A stretch of 64,000 nucleotides of DNA, taken from positions 20,091,500 to 20,155,499 of the forward strand of contig OY747710.1 of the NCBI GenBank assembly GCA_963556495.2. The letters run 5' to 3'. The stretch is from Valencia hispanica (lineage: Eukaryota; Chordata; Actinopteri; Cyprinodontiformes; Valenciidae). A model generated the notes under the pieces. The model had not been told where the DNA came from, ran no database searches, and saw only the letters and a program-made list of their open reading frames with translations. Shown piece by piece: positions 1 through 12,047 of the stretch (position 1 is its first letter; the number at the start of each line of letters is the position of its first letter). A program made the position numbers and the translations under genes.

Positions 1-1817
1 GTTGTTAACAACTCATGAATGGTTCTGGATAACCTCTAAAGCTTACTGGTAGTGGTGGGCGATCTAAAACGTATAAGGTGGAAAGGATTTAGAGTCTACC
101 AGCCTACCGCGATTGCGCATTTTGATTTTTTTTCATCAAGGAGCATAAATACTGATGTTCAGTGTTCGTATTTACCCTACGTATTGCAAGTTTAAAATTT
201 GTTGCTTTCCATTTAACGGGGAAAAAAAACCTGTTGAACTTGAAGCATTTTTAATTCAAATATGTGCAGCTTTATTTTTGTGCGATATTAAATTTATTAA
301 TAAGTAACCAGGAAAGCAGACAATTTTGAACTTTGTGGGCTTTTTTTTATTAACATTTAGCTATTAGATTATTTAGAATATCTTCATCTTTATGTTGTGA
401 GAATTTTTGGGTTGCATTTTTTTGGTAAAAAGATTATTTTTATTTTATTTTATTGTTGTAACGACAACAAGAAAAACACAATTGCATAACATTGTCCTGT
501 GACCGGGCTTTGCATGTTGCAATTTTCAGATACAGATAGAAAGAGAGAAAAATAAAATAAATAATACAATAAATGAAAAATAAAATTTTACAGGAATGAC
601 TGAGATTAAGAGGGAGAATAAAAAAACAACAACATACAAATAATCAGCAGACACAGGCTTGTGCCCTATTTTTTCAAAAACTGGAGTTCTTAACTGCAGC
701 TGGGCTGTTATTTGTTCCATCAAGTAGACCTGTCGCATTTTTTGTGAACATTTTTTAAATGCATTTTGCACAATACATGGTCTTTAAATGGCATTCTAAA
801 CTTTTTTTGAAGTTGTTGTTCTGCTGCAAATGTATCTGGAAAGTGAAAATGTTCATAAAGAGTCATTTTGACGTATATAAAGAAAAGAAAAGAATATATC
901 GCACTAGAAATCATTACCGCACATGCTTCAGATTATATCGCAATATTGATTTGAGATTTACTGGATTCTCATCTAGCAGAACAGTATCATTCCCAGTAAA
1001 GGGCACACCATTTGACATGTATAGACGTGCATGTAAATAAAAAATAAGCAGTTTCTTGATCCAAACATTTCAGGGTCATAACCAATGCATGCTTTAACTA
1101 ATCCAGGAGCGTCATATGCAGGATAAAAGATTATTTCAGCTCAGTCTGATCTCCCTATGAAATCCTTTTCAAATGTTCTGATTGAAAGAATGAAATGTGA
1201 GCAAAAAGTTTGATTCCCGAGGGTCCGCATCACTACAAACCCCATTTGTTTTGTAATAGGAAGAGCAGAAACTTATAAAACCTGCTGGAAAACTTTAAGC
1301 TCCTTGAATATAGCTACCAATTATTCACCCCCACGGGAAGGTGGCATCACAAGGGTACTGTTTTACTATTAGTTGACCAGTTAGTGGAGGAAATTACTCA
1401 CTATTTTATTTGTTTTAGGTACTTTTTAGAAGAAAATTTCCCCCATTAACAGTTTTATTTCTCACAACTGTACGGGGATGAGAACAATTTCAACCCGTGG
1501 TTCTCAAATTGTGTTACAGGTGGATTTAGGAAGGTGGTACTGGTTCCAAAAACACAAGAACCATTGATTTAAAAAAAAAAGAAAAAGTTGAATAATCCTT
1601 AAATTATTTTAGTTTCTTGAGAAGTTTTGTCACTTTTTTTTATGGTTGACCGTGAATGTAAAGATGCCGTCTTGGTGTGCTGGTTGTATATGAGGGCATT
1701 CGCACATTTATTAAGCTTATGAAGGCGGGAATAAACGTGCTCTCTTTGTGTCTTGCTTTTCCATCGGTCATATAGTTTCTTGCTGACATTTCGCTGTTGT
1801 TTTCTGTTTCATCACAG
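1..1817. other. Non-coding stretch before cdc42
   Basis: AT-rich sequence with no ORF that resembles a protein family and no recognisable RNA gene. Because the cdc42 start codon sits directly after a splice acceptor, this stretch is probably the 3' part of the intron that separates cdc42 coding exon 1 from an untranslated first exon lying before the window. The last bases (about 1795-1817) are pyrimidine-rich and end in CACAG, which is the acceptor. I see nothing else I can name here. Confidence 0.55.
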
Positions 1818-4800
1818 ATGCAGACTATAAAATGTGTAGTTGTAGGAGATGGCGCAGTTGGAAAGACCTGCTTACTGATCTCCTACACAACCAACAAGTT
1901 CCCCTCAGAATATGTGCCCACAGTAAGACATTTTAACAATGACTCATCCTGTAAACTCACAGATTTAAAGCCGCTCTTTCTGTATATTTCTCCCTGTTTT
2001 AAACCCATTAACCTCAGGCACTGCAATGTGACTTCTCAACCCACTCTGTTTTTTTTAAATGAATGTTTTCAAAGGTTTTTGACAATTACGCTGTCACAGT
2101 GATGATCGGGGGAGAGCCCTACACACTGGGCCTCTTTGATACAGCAGGTGATTATCTCTGGAACGTTCTCCGCTTCTGTACACCTTCTTTGACTCAAACT
2201 AAAATAAGTCTTGCTCTGTTGTGTTTGCTCCTCTCAGGTCAGGAGGATTACGACAGGCTGCGTCCTCTCAGCTACCCACAAACGGATGTTTTCCTCGTAT
2301 GTTTCTCGGTTGTCTCCCCATCATCTTTTGAAAACGTCAAAGAGAAGGTCAGTGTTGGAGTAAAATCTGAACTCTTTCTGCTGTGTCACCCTATAACGTG
2401 GCAATTAAAACGAAATCTGGTCACTTCTAAGTCAATTAAACCCATTATCCATCTCAAGAAATTTAAAGACAATATATTAGAGCGTAAAAAGTAAGAAACA
2501 AGATTGTGTGGCTTGTTTTATCACCTCTCCTTTTCACTGTAAGTGGACAGGAACTAGCTGCTGGAATGTGTAAGCTGCAGGGTTTTAGTAACTGTACGGT
2601 TTCAGGAGGTCATTAATAACACAACTGGGTGTTATTAATAGATGATAGGCCTGACTCCCAGCAGGCTAACCAGTTGCTGTTGTAAATTGTGTGCAGCGTC
2701 ATCATGCTGCTGAAAAATCTTTTCTTATATAATGGACTTAATTTAAATATGGAACACTTGTAATCAGCAACCAGAAAGAAATACCTGGTGTAAAATCATA
2801 GAGATGTTTTGTATTGCCATCACAGTGACAGAAAACTGTAGACATGTCAGGGATTGGGGCATTAAACATGTGCAGTTTCTTTTTCTGACCTGTCAAAGGG
2901 CTTTTAAAGTAAGAAACCAGATCACAGTCTCGCTCATGAACACTCTAACTCGTGTCAGTGGTGGAATTAAACTCATAATCTCCAAATTGCAGCAACTATA
3001 CTTCCTAAAGGGCTAAATGTACCAGCCTGAGTTGGGGGTTTATCTGCAAGATGAAACAGAAATGGTAGTTTCACTTTGTTTTTTACCTTTTTAAAACAGG
3101 CAGCATGATGGACTGCAGTGGGCAGAGAGCCTTTTTTATTACAGTGGTTATTAAAGGTCTACACGCCAGAGTTTTGTTATGGAGAAAAATAACACCAATA
3201 TAAATTATTATTACCATAACTGTGGCCTATTATCCTTTTGACTTGAATAAAAAAAATTATTTTCATTAATATTTTCTGTTTTGAATAAACAAATCTCACA
3301 TCTGATTTTATTAAATTACTCACTCTTTTTAGGTACATGTCTATCAGCAGAGCACGTTATGACTTTGCAGTATTTGCCCAGTTTTCTTTCCAAATTTGCT
3401 CCAGATCTGTCAGCTTGTGCGAACGTCTGCTGTGCACAACCCTGTTCAGATCATCAGCCCACAGATTCAGGTCTGCCTGGACCAGTGCAGAAAATTGAGT
3501 AAAAAAATGTTCTGAAGATCTGAAAGGATTTATCTTATTTTCCTAGAACCTGCTTCTTCTATTCTTTCGGGGGTTTTTGTGTTAGTAGTTTTTTGCGTTG
3601 TACAGTTCATTTAAGCTAGAGCTGCACAATATATCGAATAGCAATCATCACAATATCACTGTGCATGCAATATTTGGAAGGATGTACCGGGGTGTGGCTG
3701 TAGTTCAATGGTAGAGTTGTCGGCCTGTCGGAGTTCGAATCCTGCTTCCGCCTGCTACACGTCGTTGTGTCCTTGGGCAAGACACTTCACCTGTCTGCCT
3801 ACTGGTGTAATATGGCAGCCTCGCTTCTGTCAGTCTGCCCCAGGGCAGCTGTGGCTACAATCATAGCTTGCTTCCACCAATGTGTGAATGGTGGAAATGT
3901 GGAGTCTAAGTGTCTTAATGGACGTTAAGATGAAAACTTTGTGAGAAATAGACTGATCTGAAGGAAATTTAAAAGATTTTCAGCGGCATGTTGGATTGTT
4001 GATTGACGTAAGACTTGTTGTGGACTAACTATTTTATGGAGTAGATTAATTGGACCCTTGTGGTTGTAAAATGACGTTTTGTTCGAGATGGCTCTGTTCT
4101 GTTAATAATATGAGGCTTTGAACATTGAGTTGGACGTTTTATAGCATTTCCTAGTGGTTTGACAAAAGCATTTACTCTGTCTGCAGTTATGATTGTATCC
4201 TTGATTGGCATCCATTATTGGAATCTCAAGAATCTTAGCTTTCCAATGATGTTCTAATATATACATAGAAAGGGTGTTGCAAAAAACCAACAAAAGAAAA
4301 TGCATAGCCTTCTTATGTCCCGCCTGAGAAACACTAATAGGTTAAATGTCCACAAGTGATGCGTATCTTTAGTGGCTGAAATGCTGAAGCTCACTGACGG
4401 ATGGAGCCATTGTGTACTGACTGAATGTGGGTTAAGTGTAATCAGTGTCATCCTTAGACATTTTTCTGACATTGTGCAGACCTGTTTTAAGCTTACTGTA
4501 CGCTCTGTTTTATCTTATCATTATTGTATTTATTTTTATGTGCATCTGTGTGCTTTCCACTTGCCTGACACTTTGCTGATCATACACTTGGATTCCCCCA
4601 CTGAGAGACAAATTAAGGATTATTCTATTAATTGTTTTTACATTAAAAAATACTTTTTTTAAAACATGTTTTGGTATGATCCTAAAGAGGCGAATAACCT
4701 TGCTATTAAAACGATTACAAATGGCATTACTACCAATTAATCAGCTTAAACAACCATTTGTTTATAACTTTTGTTAGACATTTTTTATCAGTCATTACTA

Positions 4801-5576
4801 TGATTGGGTTGTACTTGTTCATTGTTGTTTTGGATTAGTTTACCTTCAAATTTACAATCATCGTATTAATAATGGTGTACAATATTTTGGCTTTAGTTTA
4901 AAAATCAGGAATTATCACAATAGTTGGAGTTAATTTTTCTTTTATTCCCCAATGAATTCAGGTTTATCGGAATTTCCTGACAATTTTTGATAAATGTATA
5001 TTCCACTGTAGACATAATGGTAACAATTTAATATAATAATAATAATAATAATAATAATGATTTAATTTAATAATAATTTTTAATGGTAATTTACTTAATT
5101 TCCTTCTGGGATCAATAAAGTATTATTTGAATTTGAATTTGAATCATACTAAAGCTAAAAAATAATCCTGTCTATTTTTGCTTCTGTTTTTTCACAGTGG
5201 GTTCCTGAGATTTCTCACCACTGTCCAAGCACGCCTTTCTTGTTAGTGGGGACGCAAGTGGACCTCCGAGAGGACAGCAACACCGTTGAGAAGTTGGCTA
5301 AAAACAAACAGCGCCCCCTGTTCCCTGAGAGCGGGGAGAAGCTGGCACGGGAGCTCAAAGCCGTCAAATATGTGGAGTGCTCTGCGCTCACACAGGTATG
5401 GAGCTACATTTCCACCATGTTTTTAAACCTCATATCAAGCATAATTTGTTTCACTTTATTTTTCGTACTCCTTTTTTGTAAAACAGCGAGGACTGAAGAA
5501 TGTATTCGATGAGGCCATACTGGCAGCTCTGGAACCACCTGAGATCAAAACGAAGAGGAAATGTGTTCTCCTATAA
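1818..5576 (+). CDS. cdc42: Cdc42-type Rho family small GTPase, five coding exons, complete
   Basis: Coding exons are 1818-1922, 2075-2147, 2238-2347, 5198-5395 and 5487-5576. All introns are GT-AG and phases match (0,1,0,0), giving 191 aa, the family length. The protein is a membrane-anchored GTP switch controlling actin, filopodia and polarity through PAK, WASP and PAR6. Visible motifs are the P-loop GDGAVGKT (residues 10-17), the switch I segment YVPTVFDNY (32-40), switch [14 protein letters not shown] (57-68), the nucleotide motif TQVD (about 115-118), the SALTQ motif (158-162) and a polybasic tail KTKRK before a CVLL CaaX box. The final Leu predicts geranylgeranylation. The start ATG directly follows the acceptor CACAG, as expected of CDC42. 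The middle and end ([29 protein letters not shown]) differ from mammalian CDC42, so this may be the teleost cdc42-like paralogue. The family assignment is firm; the paralogue is inferred. Confidence 0.96.
3690..3910 (+). repeat. tRNA-derived SINE
   Basis: The left part resembles a tRNA with internal pol III promoter boxes: an A-box-like GTGGCTGTAGTTCAATGG (about 3693-3710) and a B-box-like GAGTTCGAATCC (3731-3742). The downstream body contains TGTCCTTGGGCAAGACACTT and CAGGGCAGCTGTGGCTACAAT, text recalled from many fish SINEs. It lacks a complete acceptor stem and tRNA fold, so it is not a functional tRNA gene. Confidence 0.75.
5033..5058. repeat. TAA trinucleotide microsatellite
   Basis: About eight uninterrupted ATA/TAA units within the last cdc42 long intron, 140 bp before the exon 4 acceptor. 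Confidence 0.9.
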
Positions 5577-6290
5577 AGAAATGCCAACAATGAGAGATGT
5601 TTTGGGGGGGCGGGGGGTAAGAAATCGCAGGGAAAATTCAAGTAAAACATTCATGGTTATTTGGGAGGAAGCAGAAAAGGACACACCAATGGGGGGGGGG
5701 GGGGGGAGAATGGTGCCATAGAGATTTCTTTCCAACACGACCTCACTGATTGTTCCTTCTGAACCAACTTTGAAAGAGGCCTTCAACATGCAATATGTGT
5801 TCTTACTGAAAGCTTTTAGAAACTACTGTATTCTCTGTATTCAGGTGTCCCCTCTCCCTTTTCCCTTTTACTGTAACGGTTCTATGCTTTATTTTATTTG
5901 TGAAATGAAATGTTCATTTTTAAAGGGCCTTTTGTCCTGATTTTGCTTTACTAAAGCAGGAAAGAGACTGAAGCAACATGGTAAGACATTTAAAGGGGCA
6001 CTGAAATGTTAAAGGGTACTTTTTTTGTTTTCTGCCCTTATTAGATTAGCTAAGGAAAAGCCAAAGGATTTACCGTCAATCTAAACAAATCTGTCATGTT
6101 TACTTCCCTCAAGGCTACTGTAAGTGCATTCTCAAGTTTTTGTTTTGTGTTTTATATGCGTCGTATGAGTTCTGGGAAATCCTTTTAGCATTTTTTAAAT
6201 TTTAAACTTGAATTTATTTTATCCTGATTTAATTTTTCAATTGCTAGATGACCGGCAGTGATTGATGTCAATAAAAAAGAAAATTAAGAT
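5577..6290 (+). other. cdc42: cdc42 3' UTR with poly(A) signal
   Basis: Sequence after the cdc42 stop has no coding signal. It has two G-homopolymer stretches (about 5605-5617 and 5690-5706). An AATAAA hexamer at 6270-6275 in a T/A-rich context is the best poly(A) signal, so the transcript probably ends near 6290. The extent is inferred from the hexamer only. Confidence 0.6.
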
Positions 6291-6466
6291 GTAATATTTT
6301 TGATCAAACTTAACCTTGATGTAAGGTGATAAATCCTTTTGGAAATGTTCAGGGTGTAAGCAATATTTTTAAATAAAGTCCTTTTTTTTATCAAAAGTAA
6401 AATAAGTTCTGTATTGTGTTGAAAAATAATTGTGCAGGCAATGAGCGTTGTTAAAGTGTGTTGTTG

Positions 6467-6590
6467 AACTTTTTCACATTTTGTCGTGTTATAGCCACAA
6501 ACCTTAATGTATTTCGTTGGGATTCTATGGCGTAGACTGACACAAAATAAAGCATTATTGTGAAGGGAAACAGAAAAAAAAGATACATGG
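6467..6590. mobile_element. Tc1/mariner-like end fragment
   Basis: The stretch TTTTTCACATTTTGTCGTGT followed by a GGGATT...ACACAAAATAAAGCATTATTGTGAAG block matches the remembered terminal sequence of common fish Tc1-like elements. The rest, up to the TA microsatellite, is unrecognisable. It is a degenerate fragment with no transposase ORF. Confidence 0.5.
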
Positions 6591-6941
6591 TTTTCCAGTT
6601 GCACATAAAAAAGATCCATCTAATACAAGTGGTCTAATAAAAGCGCTAAACCAATCGTAAAGTTTTAAAATGACACCCTTAAAGGGAGTTTTACAAATCT
6701 GAGCAAAATTCCTGCTAACCACTCGAAGAGATCCAACCCTATGTTGCCGGTTTAATCCCAGTCGGCAGAGTTGTACAGTGATTTCTGACAATAATGAATA
6801 GAATTTTGCTGAGTCGAGGTTTAAGTTTATAACTTTGCTCGAGAACAGTTGTGGTTCTCGCTTTAAAACCAGGAACTGATCAGGACAAGTGGTCAAACAG
6901 ATACATGATACAGGTACATTTAGTACTGCTTGATTTGGCAG

Positions 6942-7051
<110 letters not shown>

Positions 7052-7237
7052 CAATAAAAAACTCATAGGTTTGTGTTTCAGATAAACTGGTGTATTTGTT
7101 AGATGTGTTGGACAGACTTGATGTGCTGCAGCGTACAGAACAGTTTTACATGAGGGTGACGAGCAACACAGAGTACAGACAGGTAATTAGAAGCTATTCT
7201 TGCGGTTGGAGACTGAACTGAAGGAAAAACTGATACG

Positions 7238-8452
7238 CAGTTGTGTTCAAAATAATATCTTTAAAAAAAGAAGGTAAAGCTCTGAATGTTTTTGAAAGCT
7301 TTTATTTCCATCAATGCAAATGCGTTGGGAACATGGCCCAAACAGTACGAGAAATTGAACAAATCTGTTCTCTGTCTACAGAAAGTGAGGAATAGGGGAT
7401 ATGAGGCAGTTCAAAAAAAGAGCAGTGTTTGCATTTTGTAAACCTAGAGATGCTTGAAGATTGAGCTTTCCTGTGAATCACTGAAATAATCCAGCAGGCT
7501 ATTTGAGATATTTTAGGCCAGGGTGATTGGACTTCATATATTAGTTCTTCTTCATTGTATGGTGCAGAAATGTCATGTTTGTCACTCCACATTTTCCCAT
7601 TGTACTGTACTAAGGTCCGGAGATTAGGTTGGCCACTCTTCAGTTCTTACAGGTCTAGAATCAAGTTTACTGGTGTGTTCGGGGCCGTTGTTGAAACACC
7701 TATTTCAAAAAGATAGCATAAGGCAACCACGTCTTCAAGTATTTCAATGTATTGGGATTAAAAAGTATGAGAAACATCCCCACACCATAATGCCTCAAAC
7801 AACATGCTTCACAGTGTACTGTGGCGTAATTCAGTATTTTGGGTTTGCTCATTAACGCTCTGCAGGTTTGAAACAATGCAAATTTGCTCCGTAAAGTGCT
7901 GTTCCATTTCATTTTAGGCCACTCTTTACGTTCCTTAACAAACTCTGACCTCTTCAGCCTCATTCATTTTTTTCAACAAGGGGGCTTCTTTAGAATAACT
8001 TGGGTTCAAGCAAACGTCTTCTGTTTCAGCACTCACATTTCAAACCTTAGCTATTCTTCGTTTTGATTTGCGTTTTTAGGCTTTTGAGATCATTTTGACT
8101 GAGCAGCCTATCGTTTTCTGCACTTATTTATTAGTTTTCCATTGTCTAATCAACTTTCTAATCAAAGCACGCTGTTTCTCTGACTGCAATGACCCATTTT
8201 ACACAGATTTTACTCGGACAGGAAAGCTCTATAGCCATACTTTTATTAATTTTTTTGAACATGCTGGTTTAAATAAGGATTCAGCTGCACAGAAGCAGTG
8301 GCCTACATATCATGACTGTTGTCTGAGTTGGTTTTCTGTTACTCTACTACAGCTATTAGTAAATTATTTGGCATGTTGAAATATAATTTCAGTCAGAAAC
8401 ATAGTTTGATCTGGTTAGGGATCTTAGACTGCAATTACTTTGAACAGAACTT
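7238..8452 (-). mobile_element. Tc1-like DNA transposon remnant with terminal repeats
   Basis: The left end CAGTTGTGTTCAAAATAAT (7238-7256) and the right end, read on the other strand as AGTTCTGTTCAAAGTAAT (about 8434-8451), form imperfect inverted repeats of a widespread fish Tc1-like family. Interior text such as ACACCATAATGCCTCAAACA (about 7782-7801) resembles the reverse complement of decayed Tc1 transposase. Frames are broken throughout, so it is inactive and about 1.2 kb long. Confidence 0.65.
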
Positions 8453-8662
8453 AAAAAATAAATAAAGCAGAAAAAAAAGGAAACATAAATATAGAACACA
8501 TTTAAAGACCTACTAGTAAAAGAAATAAAATATAAGCATGAAAAACACTGCTGCAACGTTTCTGTTAGTTTTAGTTAATTTCAGCTTTAAAAGCTTTGTC
8601 AGGCGACGATTTAAGTTCCTGCTGTGTGTGCATACACATCTGTGAATCTCCTCCTTTACAGT

Positions 8663-8668
8663 TTTATT
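8663..8668 (-). terminator. Candidate poly(A) signal of the wnt4 gene
   Basis: TTTATT on the plus strand reads AATAAA on the minus strand. It lies about 260 bases beyond the Wnt stop codon, a plausible 3' UTR length. No other perfect minus-strand hexamer is as well placed. Confidence 0.5.
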
Positions 8669-8928
8669 TGGAGAATCGTTTTTGAAAGACGAGAACATTA
8701 TTGTACCACGAAGTTCACATTTTATAAAGATTTGTTTGCTGCAGCTTTCAATTTAGGAGAGCCTAACCAGAAGGTTCAGATAATTATCTGAAATGAAAAT
8801 TGTATTTGGAAGCATGTGATGTCATTTGGTGTCAAAGCTGTTGTATTCATTCTGCACTGTGTTCTGCAGTGTCTCTATGCTGGCTTATTTAGGTCTGTCA
8901 TTCACAGTCTGGTCTTGTTTGAGCCATT

Positions 8929-11900
8929 TCAAACTCTGCAGGTGTGAATGGTGACTGTATTCTTGCACTGTTGGCAACGGACTGAGCAGCACCAAGAAAA
9001 TTTGCAGGAACAGCGCTGCACCACCTCGGCCCTGCCCGCTCTGTACCCGGGGCCACAGCACACCAGCTCACATCCGTCTGGTGCCAGCCGGGACGTTCCT
9101 GAGGAGGGTTTTAAATAATGGCCATATTAGTTTGTAATTGATTATCAAAAGATTTACTACTTCAACTGTTAATTTCTTGGATTTACCATTACATCTTCTT
9201 CCAGCAGTCCCTGGGATACCGTTATCTGGGTCAAGGTGGCAGAAATCTGGAGAGGGTGCGAGATAGACAAGGTCTCTGGCAGCAGGGGGCTTGACGTGGG
9301 GGTCACGAGGGAGCAAAGCTGGCCTGGACCCAATTCGAGTCAATCGAACCTAGAAGGAAAGTTTTTGTGTAACTTCCTTGGTGGAGAGCTACAAACGATG
9401 AGCAGAAAGGATGTTCTGATACCTCTGTGGCTCCATCAAAGCGTTCCTTGAGCCCAACACCGACACGTCTGAATGGGGGCATGACTTTCCAGCAGGTTTT
9501 TAACTCACAGGAGCCAGAAACACCGTGACATTTACACTCTACTTGCATGTTGTGAAGGATGGCCTATGGATGAGAGGTATGCAAAAACGAGTGTTACTTG
9601 CAGCTCCATGAATTACAGAAATGGGAGTTTAAATGGTTGCTAACGATGCAAACCTTTCGACCAGCCTCGTTGTTGTGCAGGTTCATGAGTGGACGCCCTG
9701 CTGACAGGCCCTTGGCCCGCTCAGGTTCATCCACAAAGGCTTGAGAAAAAGCCACACCATAGGACAGGTTGTCACTGCACCCCGACCACTGGAAACCTGG
9801 GAGGGTACAGATCATGAATAAGGACTTTTATGGCCTTTAACCTTTTCATTTTGAGTATCAAAAACAACTTATAAAACATAAGAAAAAAAACTGTCTTGAT
9901 CTTGTAGGAAACAATGAACCAATCCTACAGGTCAGGTGTGTTGTGCATTGCAAAAGTACTCGCAACCATTAATTTCATTTGGATTTTGTTTGACCAACAC
10001 ATAGTAGTGAACAATTGTAAAGTGGAAAGAAAAGAAAAAGATGCATAGTTTTACACTTTTTTTTCCTTATAAAAGTCTGAGTAGTTTGTGCTCTTCCATT
10101 GTAGCTCTGGCTGTACATTTAGGGTCATTGTCCTGCAGGAAGTCTCAAGTCCTCTGTAGCCTCTAACAGGATTTCTGCCAGAGTTGCCCTGTATTTAGCT
10201 CCATGCATCTTCCATGAGCTCCTAGCAGCTTCCCTCTCCCTGCTGAAGAAAAGCATACCCACAGCATGATGGTGCCATAACCATGTTTAGAGGAGGATGG
10301 TGAGTTCAGAGGGATGTGCAGTTAGATTTCCACCAAACACATCAATTTGCGTGTAGATTACAAATTTCAATTTTGGTTTCAACTGACCAGAGCAGCTTTT
10401 CCCACATGTCCCCTATGGCTTGTGGCAAGCTGCAAACAGGGCCTCTTATGGTTTTCCTTCAACAATAACTTTCCCCTTAGATAGACTTGTGGTGAACACA
10501 CTTTACCTGGTAACAGATTCTCCCACCTGAGTTGTGGAGTATTGCAGCTCCCTCAGTGTAACCATGGACTTCTGGGCTGCTCTAATTAATTATTGCTCTC
10601 CTTATCTGGCCTACTAGTTCAGGTGCGTTCCCTTGTCTTGGTAGATTTGCAGCTTTGAACAGGGCTCTGCGAAATGTCCAAAGCTTAGGAGATTGTTTCA
10701 TAACCCGACACTGCTTTAAACGTCTCCACAACTTTCTCAATGACCATTCTGCTGAGTTCTCTGCTATTCGTGATGCTCTTGGTTCTCTAATGTTCTCTGA
10801 TTTACCTCTGAGGCCTTAACTGACAGGTGATAGCATACATATGCAGTTCAGACCTTTCAGATTGTTTTTTTATATTTTGGATTTGTCTGTCACAAAGCAT
10901 CCCAATAAAATATACTGAAGTTTTGGGTTGTAATGTCTCAAACTATGGAAAAATTTAATGGTTATGAATATTTTTGCAAGGCACTTCTACTACTATAGAT
11001 AATGGGAAAACAGCTGCTAACAATAACAATAAAAACAGTAGATGAGCTGCTATTTGATGCTCTGTGTGATTCAAAGTGGAGATATTTTGCAACAGGGATC
11101 AAGCTCACCTTCAGGGCTGACGCCTCTGACCTTCCTGTCGCAACCACACCTCTCTAGCTCCCCACGGGTGCAGGCTCGGGTCACAGCCACTGCCACGGCT
11201 GCTGAAGACAGAGCGTGCACAAAGGCTGCCTCACGTGTGCCTGGCACCGCAACAGCAGCGCAGAAAGAAATGTATGTTTTAGAACTCGGTGAACATGTGT
11301 TTCTCTTTGTCGAATCAGTGAGGGAAGCACCTTGATTCATGACTCTTCCAAATACATTGATCCCACGTGGCGTGGTGGAGCAGTTCCAGCGGCGATTCCT
11401 GAACTGATGCTGACACTGAATTAAACAGTGACAAAGTGAATTTTCTGTCGGGTTAATAGGCTGAAATAAGTTGTCTGATACCTATAAGCGCTGTTCTACC
11501 TCTTCTATAACCATTTCTGCTGCTTTTCGTACGGACTCCATAACCTCCCCTCGCGCCCTGCACACCCCCACCTGCCCTGGGGTCAGCCCCCTCAGCCGTG
11601 CACATGGAGCAGCACCAGACACGGCCCTGGAACGAGGCAGCCTCGCCAGGGAGCTGCAACACAAAGATGGTGAAAGTCGCCGTGATTCACCACAGGTGTG
11701 AGTTGCAAAAAACAGGGAAAACGCATACTCAAAAAGAGGGTGGGGGTTAAAATAAAAAGGAGAGGAGGTAGGCATGGACAGAGATGACGGTAAAGAGAGA
11801 GAAAAGAGAAAAGGTCACCAACTGAGAGAGACAAAGAAAGAGAGGGAAACTCCTGAAAGAGATTTAGAGACATGTCACCATCTTTTAAAAGTTATAGCAT

Positions 11901-12047
11901 TACAAACAAACTCTTTCTTTCTCTTCCTCCCAGTTCACGCTAGACTTACAGCCAGTTGGTTGCCATGGTGGTGTGGGTGGTGCATAGCAGCAGCAGCAGC
12001 AGGAGGAGGAGTGGTGCCGAGAGATTGACAGGTGAGACAGTTGGCAT
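8929..12047 (-). CDS. wnt4: Wnt4-type secreted signalling protein, eight coding exons, complete
   Basis: Read on the minus strand, exons are 12047-11950, 11653-11500, 11415-11331, 11240-11109, 9796-9654, 9563-9423, 9349-9187 and 9098-8929. All introns are GT-AG with matching phases; total 361 aa against about 351 for human WNT4. It is a secreted, lipid-modified Frizzled ligand. Family marks in order: leucine-rich signal peptide with TNWLSLARL just after it; [85 protein letters not shown], whose CHGVSGSC contains the palmitoleoylated Ser; [18 protein letters not shown]; and a Cys-rich tail ending IHTCRV. LNCWs such as [18 protein letters not shown] fit Wnt4 better than other Wnts. Divergence of the tail ([19 protein letters not shown]) suggests the teleost wnt4b paralogue, but that is inference. 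The gene lies tail-to-tail with cdc42, the usual vertebrate neighbour. Confidence 0.95.
9944..10986 (-). mobile_element. Tc1-like remnant inside a wnt4 intron
   Basis: The left end TGCATTGCAAAAGTACTCGCAACC and the reverse complement of the right end, AGTGCCTTGCAAAAATATTC, then ATAACCATT, are matching inverted ends of a fish Tc1-like family. The interior (about 10100-10300) includes CAGCATGATGGTGCCATAACCATG, the reverse complement of the conserved transposase region, so the element lies on the minus strand, the same orientation as wnt4. Frames are broken. It occupies most of the 1.3-kb intron between wnt4 exons 4 and 5. Confidence 0.7.
11950..12047 (-). CDS. wnt4: wnt4 exon 1: signal peptide exon
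   Basis: Ninety-eight coding bases. The ATG is the complement of CAT at 12045-12047 and an in-frame stop lies upstream, which supports this start. It encodes [12 protein letters not shown], then nine Leu, then [11 protein letters not shown], ending in phase 2 at a perfect GTAAGT donor. The split Leu codon (CT+C) joins SLARL of exon 2, matching the NWLYLAKL region of human WNT4. The Leu run is encoded by CTC x3, CTG x5 and CTA. A second in-frame Met six codons before the end could not serve as a start because it would remove the signal peptide. Confidence 0.85.

Larger units (their letters stand above)
2348..5197 (+). other. Large cdc42 intron 3 with SINE and repeats
   Basis: This 2.85-kb intron begins GTCAGT and ends TTTTTTCACAG. 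It holds a tRNA-derived SINE (about 3690-3910), an ATA/TAA microsatellite (about 5033-5058) and, just after it, a short stretch resembling the 3' end of a fish non-LTR element (TTCCTTCTGGGATCAATAAA, around 5100). I see no exon-like ORF in it. Confidence 0.6.

Noticed and set aside
3690..3760. A tRNA gene
   Set aside because: The A and B boxes are present, but the acceptor stem and anticodon arm do not pair, and a SINE body follows.
11592..11873. Minus-strand ORF with a hydrophobic start as an alternative wnt4 exon 1
   Set aside because: Its frame does not join the exon 2 frame, while the exon at 12047-11950 has a signal peptide, a perfect donor and the conserved NWL junction.
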